NCBI GenBank assembly: GCA_029239875.1
Contig: JARBUD010000003.1
Span: 157,360-221,359 of the forward strand
From: Xanthobacteraceae bacterium
GTDB lineage: Bacteria > Pseudomonadota > Alphaproteobacteria > Rhizobiales > Xanthobacteraceae
DNA length: 64,000 nucleotides
Direction of reading: 5' to 3'
Shown one piece after another: positions 60,972 to 64,000 of this stretch (position 1 is its first letter; the number at the start of each line of letters is the position of its first letter). Under the pieces are notes generated by a model. The model did no database searches. It was not told the DNA's origin and worked only from the letters and a program-made list of their open reading frames with translations. The position numbers were made by a program, and so were the translations under genes.

Positions 60972-61447
60972 CGCTTCTTGGCCTCTGAACGCGGACCGGA
61001 CCCGTTCTTTCTCAGAATACGACGAAATCGGCTACCACGATACGCAACCCCGGCGACTTTAGACATAGCGACGCCGCGCGAATCCTACGCGGCGGCAACT
61101 AGCGCGTGTCCAAAAAGGGTACGATAATAGTGATTACCCTGCCGGTTGAGCCTTCCCGGCCTGCACCGTCGAGCCGTAGTTGGGCCGCGAGCCTTAGGCT
61201 CTAGCGACCGTGGTGCTCGCGCTCTTCTCGCGCGATTGCCGCAGCTGGTGGCCCTTGCCGACCACCCGGCGAGGGCTGACGCCTCATTGATATAGCTGGC
61301 GGCCCGCCGGTTTTGGGGCAACAAGCGAGAAGCCGGCGTCCCGAAGGCCGGGCGGGTCGGTGACGAGGGCTTTCACCGCCTCGGCGAGACGACGTCCGCT
61401 CGCATGTTCCACGACGGCGCGCCGAGAAACGTCCGTCGATCCTCCCT
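60972..61447. other. 476-base region with a possible gene remnant
   Basis: No gene is strongly supported. On the minus strand at about 61284-61415 one frame reads like a protein C terminus (ASGRRLAEAVKALVTDPP, FSLVAPKPAGRQLYQ, then stop), but it lacks a start with a ribosome site. The dnd of the upstream operon promoter for the receiver-GGDEF-EAL gene also lies here. Confidence 0.35.
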
Positions 61448-61783
61448 TCAGCCTGCTTCACCGAAGATCTTCAGTCCCGCTACACCGCAGATGATGAGGC
61501 ATAGGCATGCCATCTTCGCGATCGATAGCGCTTCGCCGAACAGGACAAAGCCTGCCACCATGACGCCGGCTGCGCCTATGCCCACCCAGGCCGCATAGCC
61601 TGTTCCTACCGGAATGTGCCGGAGCGCGACCGCCAGAAGCGCGAAGCTGAGAGCCGCCGTCACAACCGCAAGAGCCGAAGGCCAGAACAGCGACATGCCC
61701 GCCGAGCGCTTGAGCGCGGAGGCCCACACGATCTCGAGAAGCCCCGCGCCGACGAGCAAGGACCACGCGACGATGCCGTTCAT
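61448..61783 (-). CDS. Small multidrug resistance (SugE/Gdx-like) transporter
   Basis: 111 aa, four helices, with WSLLVGAGLLEIVWASALKRSAG (catalytic Glu in helix 1), GTGYAAWVGIGAAG and LSIAKMACLCLIICGVAGLKI. SugE/Gdx members export guanidinium; QacE-type members export quaternary ammonium drugs. The WASALKRS block fits SugE-like. Overlaps the SDR gene by 4 bases. Confidence 0.9.
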   Translation of the reverse strand: MNGIVAWSLLVGAGLLEIVWASALKRSAGMSLFWPSALAVVTAALSFALLAVALRHIPVGTGYAAWVGIGAAGVMVAGFVLFGEALSIAKMACLCLIICGVAGLKIFGEAG

Positions 61784-62514
61784 GCCGTGTAGCCGCCGTC
61801 GACCGGAATGCGCGCTCCGGTGATGTAGGCGCCCCCCGGCCCCGCCAGGAAGGCAACCGTCGCGGCGATCTCCGCAGGCTTCGCGTAGCGGCCGAGCGCC
61901 GTCAGCGCCCGCTCGCCATCTGCCGAAGGCCCTTCCGCCGGGTTCATATCGGTATCGGTCGAGCCGGGCTCGACAAGATTGACGGTGATGTTCCGGCCAC
62001 CGACATCGCGCGCCAGCCCTTTGGTGAAGCCGACAAGGGCCGCCTTGCTCATCGCGTAAAGGGCCATGCCGGGCGCCGGGACACGCTCGGCAAGGCATGA
62101 GCCGATCGAAATGATCCGTCCGTTCTCGTCCATATGCCGCAGGGCCGCCTGCGACGCCACGAAGGCAGCGCGGGCATGAATTGCGAGCGTCGCGTCGACC
62201 TCGTCGAGGCCGACATCCTCGATCGCTCCGTAGGGAAATGTCCCGGCATTGTTGACGAGGATGTCGAGCCCGCCGAGGCGCTCGCGGGCAGCGTCGACGG
62301 CCGCGACGACCTCGCTCGGCACGGCGCTGTCGGCGCGGATGGCCACTGCCCTTCGACCCATGGCCTCGACCCGCCGCCGCACCGTCTCCGCGCCATCCAC
62401 GCTGGACTTGTAGGTGAAAGCCACGTCCGCGCCTGCGGCGGCCAGCGCCTCGACGATACCGGCACCTATGCCGCGACTGCCGCCCGTTACCAGCGCCACA
62501 CGTCCTTCCAACAT
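61780..62514 (-). CDS. Short-chain dehydrogenase/reductase under TetR control
   Basis: 244 aa. Nucleotide loop TGGSRGIGAG, NNAG, Ser (ISIGSCLAE), YAMSK and IPVDGGYTA at the end, an SDR of the 3-oxoacyl reductase type. GGAG lies upstream of ATG 62514. Divergent from the TetR gene; likely repressed by it at the operators 62528-62604. Substrate unknown; probably a drug or aldehyde. Confidence 0.92.
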   Translation of the reverse strand: MLEGRVALVTGGSRGIGAGIVEALAAAGADVAFTYKSSVDGAETVRRRVEAMGRRAVAIRADSAVPSEVVAAVDAARERLGGLDILVNNAGTFPYGAIEDVGLDEVDATLAIHARAAFVASQAALRHMDENGRIISIGSCLAERVPAPGMALYAMSKAALVGFTKGLARDVGGRNITVNLVEPGSTDTDMNPAEGPSADGERALTALGRYAKPAEIAATVAFLAGPGGAYITGARIPVDGGYTA

Positions 62515-62527
62515 GACCTTCGCTCCA

Positions 62528-62549
62528 TTTTGTACCGATCTGTACAAAA
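62528..62549. promoter_or_regulatory. TetR operator 1
   Basis: Perfect inverted repeat TTTTGTAC-CGATCT-GTACAAAA, 14 bases before the SDR ATG on the minus strand. Likely overlaps the SDR promoter. Confidence 0.8.
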
Positions 62550-62585
62550 TTAAGTCCGCTTGTCGGAGCGCGTCAATCGAATTAT

Positions 62586-62604
62586 TTTCCGATCGGTACA
62601 GAAT
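62586..62604. promoter_or_regulatory. TetR operator 2
   Basis: TTTCCGATCGGTACAGAAT has the palindromic core CCGATCGG and half-site GATCGGTACAGAAT, which matches GATCTGTACAAAAT of operator 1. It lies 12 bases before the tetR ATG and would give autorepression. Confidence 0.7.
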
Positions 62605-62615
62605 GGGATGAGTAC

Positions 62616-63215
62616 ATGGCGCGGCCGCGCAAATTCGACATCGACCAAGCGCTGAGCCAAGCAATGCATCTCTTCTGGGAGCGCGGCTATGAGGGCGTGA
62701 GCCTCACCGACTTGTCCTCGGCGATGAATATCAACAAGCCGAGCCTGTATGCGGCTTTCGGCGACAAGGAGCAGTTGTTCCGGCGAGCCGTCGAGCTCTA
62801 CGACACCAGCACCGGCCTGCCGGCCGAGCACGCGCTCGCCGAGGCCGCCACGGCACGGGAAGCAATCGAGCGTGTCCTACGGCTCAACGCCGCGGACTAC
62901 ACGGCCGACGGCCGGCCCGCCGGGTGCATGATCGTGCTGGCGGCAACGCTCGGACAGGTCGAGAACGAGCGGGTACGGTCATTCCTCGCTCGGTGCCGGG
63001 CCAATGGGGAAGAGGCGCTCAGGCGGCGCATCGAGCGGGGCAAGGCCGCTGGCGAGCTCGGGGCCGACGTCGATGCTGCGGCGCTGGCCAAATTCTACAC
63101 GACGGTGCTTCAGGGGATGTCCATCCAGGCACGCGACGGCGCTGGCAGAGAGACGCTCGACGAGGTCGTCGATGCAGCGATGGCCGCTTGGCCCGGAAAA
63201 GCCTCGCAACCGTAG
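62616..63215 (+). CDS. TetR-family repressor
   Basis: 199 aa. N-terminal HTH (FDIDQALSQAMHLFWERGYEGVSLTDLSSAMNINKPSLYAAFGDKEQLFRRAVELY) and a C-terminal AcrR/TetR_C_16-like ligand domain with CMIVLAATLGQVENERVR. Its divergent SDR and SMR genes suggest it senses an electrophile or cationic drug. Operators at 62528-62549 and 62586-62604. Confidence 0.93.
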   Translation: MARPRKFDIDQALSQAMHLFWERGYEGVSLTDLSSAMNINKPSLYAAFGDKEQLFRRAVELYDTSTGLPAEHALAEAATAREAIERVLRLNAADYTADGRPAGCMIVLAATLGQVENERVRSFLARCRANGEEALRRRIERGKAAGELGADVDAAALAKFYTTVLQGMSIQARDGAGRETLDEVVDAAMAAWPGKASQP

Positions 63216-63445
63216 CTTCGACGGCTCGCTTGCGCAGGAAAACCGCCTGATTCTCCCCGTCCCGGCTAGGAGCGTGCCACGGTCGGCTCCTCGGCGTCGG
63301 CCCTCCAGACCAAGACGATCTGAAACGCCTCATGGAAGTGACATCGAGCGCGGGCGCGGACCCGCTCCCGAATGGCGATCTCCACGATCGAAGGTTCAGT
63401 CCCCCGGCAGTGTCTCCAGTCGGCACTCTTCAAGGCACCGACGGC

Positions 63446-64000
63446 TCACTCCCACTCGATCGTTCCCGGCGGCTTGCTCGTCACGTCGTAGACTACGCGG
63501 TTCACGCCCTTCACCTCGTTGACGATGCGCGTGGCGACGCGGCCGAGGAAGGCCATGTCGAAGGGGTAGAAATCGGCGGTCATGCCGTCGACGGAGGTGA
63601 CGGCGCGGAGCGCGCAGACATGCTCGTAGGTGCGCGCGTCGCCCATGACGCCGACCGTGCGAACGGGCAGGAGCACGGCGAAGGCCTGCCAGATGTCGTC
63701 GTAGAGGCCGGCGCGGCGGATCTCCTCGAGGTAGATCGCGTCCGCCCGGCGCAGGATGTCGAGCTGGTCGCGCGTGATCGCGCCGGGGCAGCGGACGGCG
63801 AGGCCCGGCCCCGGAAAGGGATGACGGCCGACGAATTTTTCCGGCAGCCCGAGCTCGCGGCCGAGGGCGCGCACCTCGTCCTTGAACAGTTCGCGCAACG
63901 GCTCGACGAGGCGCATGTTCATGCGCTCGGGCAGGCCGCCGACATTGTGGTGGCTCTTGATGGTCACCGAAGGCCCGCCCGTGAAGGACACGCTCTCGAT
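63446..64000 (-). CDS. guaA: GMP synthase (glutamine-hydrolysing), C-terminal part
   Basis: Only the last about 184 residues are in the window; the 5' part lies beyond position 64000. It shows [56 protein letters not shown], the GMP-synthase C-terminal dimerisation domain, and ends [24 protein letters not shown], the hallmark tail. Converts XMP to GMP with glutamine. Convergent with tetR. Confidence 0.97.
   Translation of the reverse strand: MESVSFTGGPSVTIKSHHNVGGLPERMNMRLVEPLRELFKDEVRALGRELGLPEKFVGRHPFPGPGLAVRCPGAITRDQLDILRRADAIYLEEIRRAGLYDDIWQAFAVLLPVRTVGVMGDARTYEHVCALRAVTSVDGMTADFYPFDMAFLGRVATRIVNEVKGVNRVVYDVTSKPPGTIEWE

Overview
The window looks like a chromosomal segment of a high-GC alphaproteobacterium of the Hyphomicrobiales, probably a Xanthobacteraceae-type facultative methylotroph. 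This placement is inferred from gene content and codon bias; no rRNA or marker phylogeny was available. No tRNA, rRNA, CRISPR array, insertion sequence or prophage was recognised. Most long open frames antisense to genes are GC-driven shadows.

Layout. 1-11.6 kb is mostly housekeeping: purF, a glyoxalase-fold protein, an SDR, der with a TPR protein, panB, an NnrU-like membrane protein, an L,D-transpeptidase, a diguanylate cyclase, prfC, an ArsC/Spx-like protein and a glycine-zipper lipoprotein. 11.7-36.2 kb is a large methanol-oxidation island. It holds a SoxYZ-like carrier, two exported proteins of unknown function, pqqABCDE, a two-component system, fae, an ABC importer with a DUF2380/3280-like protein, and a divergent lut/PQQ-ABC operon (binding protein, beta-propeller, cupredoxin-like protein, ABC-2 exporter, exported protein). 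It continues with an HXXEE membrane protein, a Cys-x3-Cys-Trp rhodanese-like protein, xoxJ, xoxG, xoxF, a quinoprotein-relay metallohydrolase and a second cytochrome c. XoxF carries the Asp-Tyr-Asp signature of lanthanide-dependent enzymes, so methanol oxidation encoded here should be lanthanide-dependent. Fae feeds the formaldehyde into the tetrahydromethanopterin pathway.

36.4-50.7 kb is accessory metabolism: an unusual regulator divergent from a Tat-exported beta-carbonic anhydrase, an ArsR/SRPBCC pair with a perfect operator, an acid phosphatase, methyltransferases, a phnF-M-D-C-E phosphonate set without the C-P lyase core, a LigT-type protein, and a DUF899 protein divergent from a TPR-HTH protein. 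50.8-54.8 kb is a persulfide/sulfide-response cluster (persulfide dioxygenase-like enzyme, BigR, two YeeE/YedE proteins) convergent with a P1B ATPase. 55.3-61.0 kb is a diffusible-signal-factor module: an RpfF-like synthase, an RpfC-like hybrid kinase, and an RpfG-like receiver joined to PAS-GGDEF-EAL. The end holds an SMR protein, an SDR, a divergent TetR regulator with two operators, and partial guaA.

Regulatory structure not explained by genes: tandem TTCTTATG-like octamers one helical turn apart lie upstream of both pqqA and the lut operon, in the same orientation, with a degenerate relative far upstream of xoxF. They may be the operator of a methylotrophy regulator. A family of cloverleaf-like palindromic repeats is scattered between genes.
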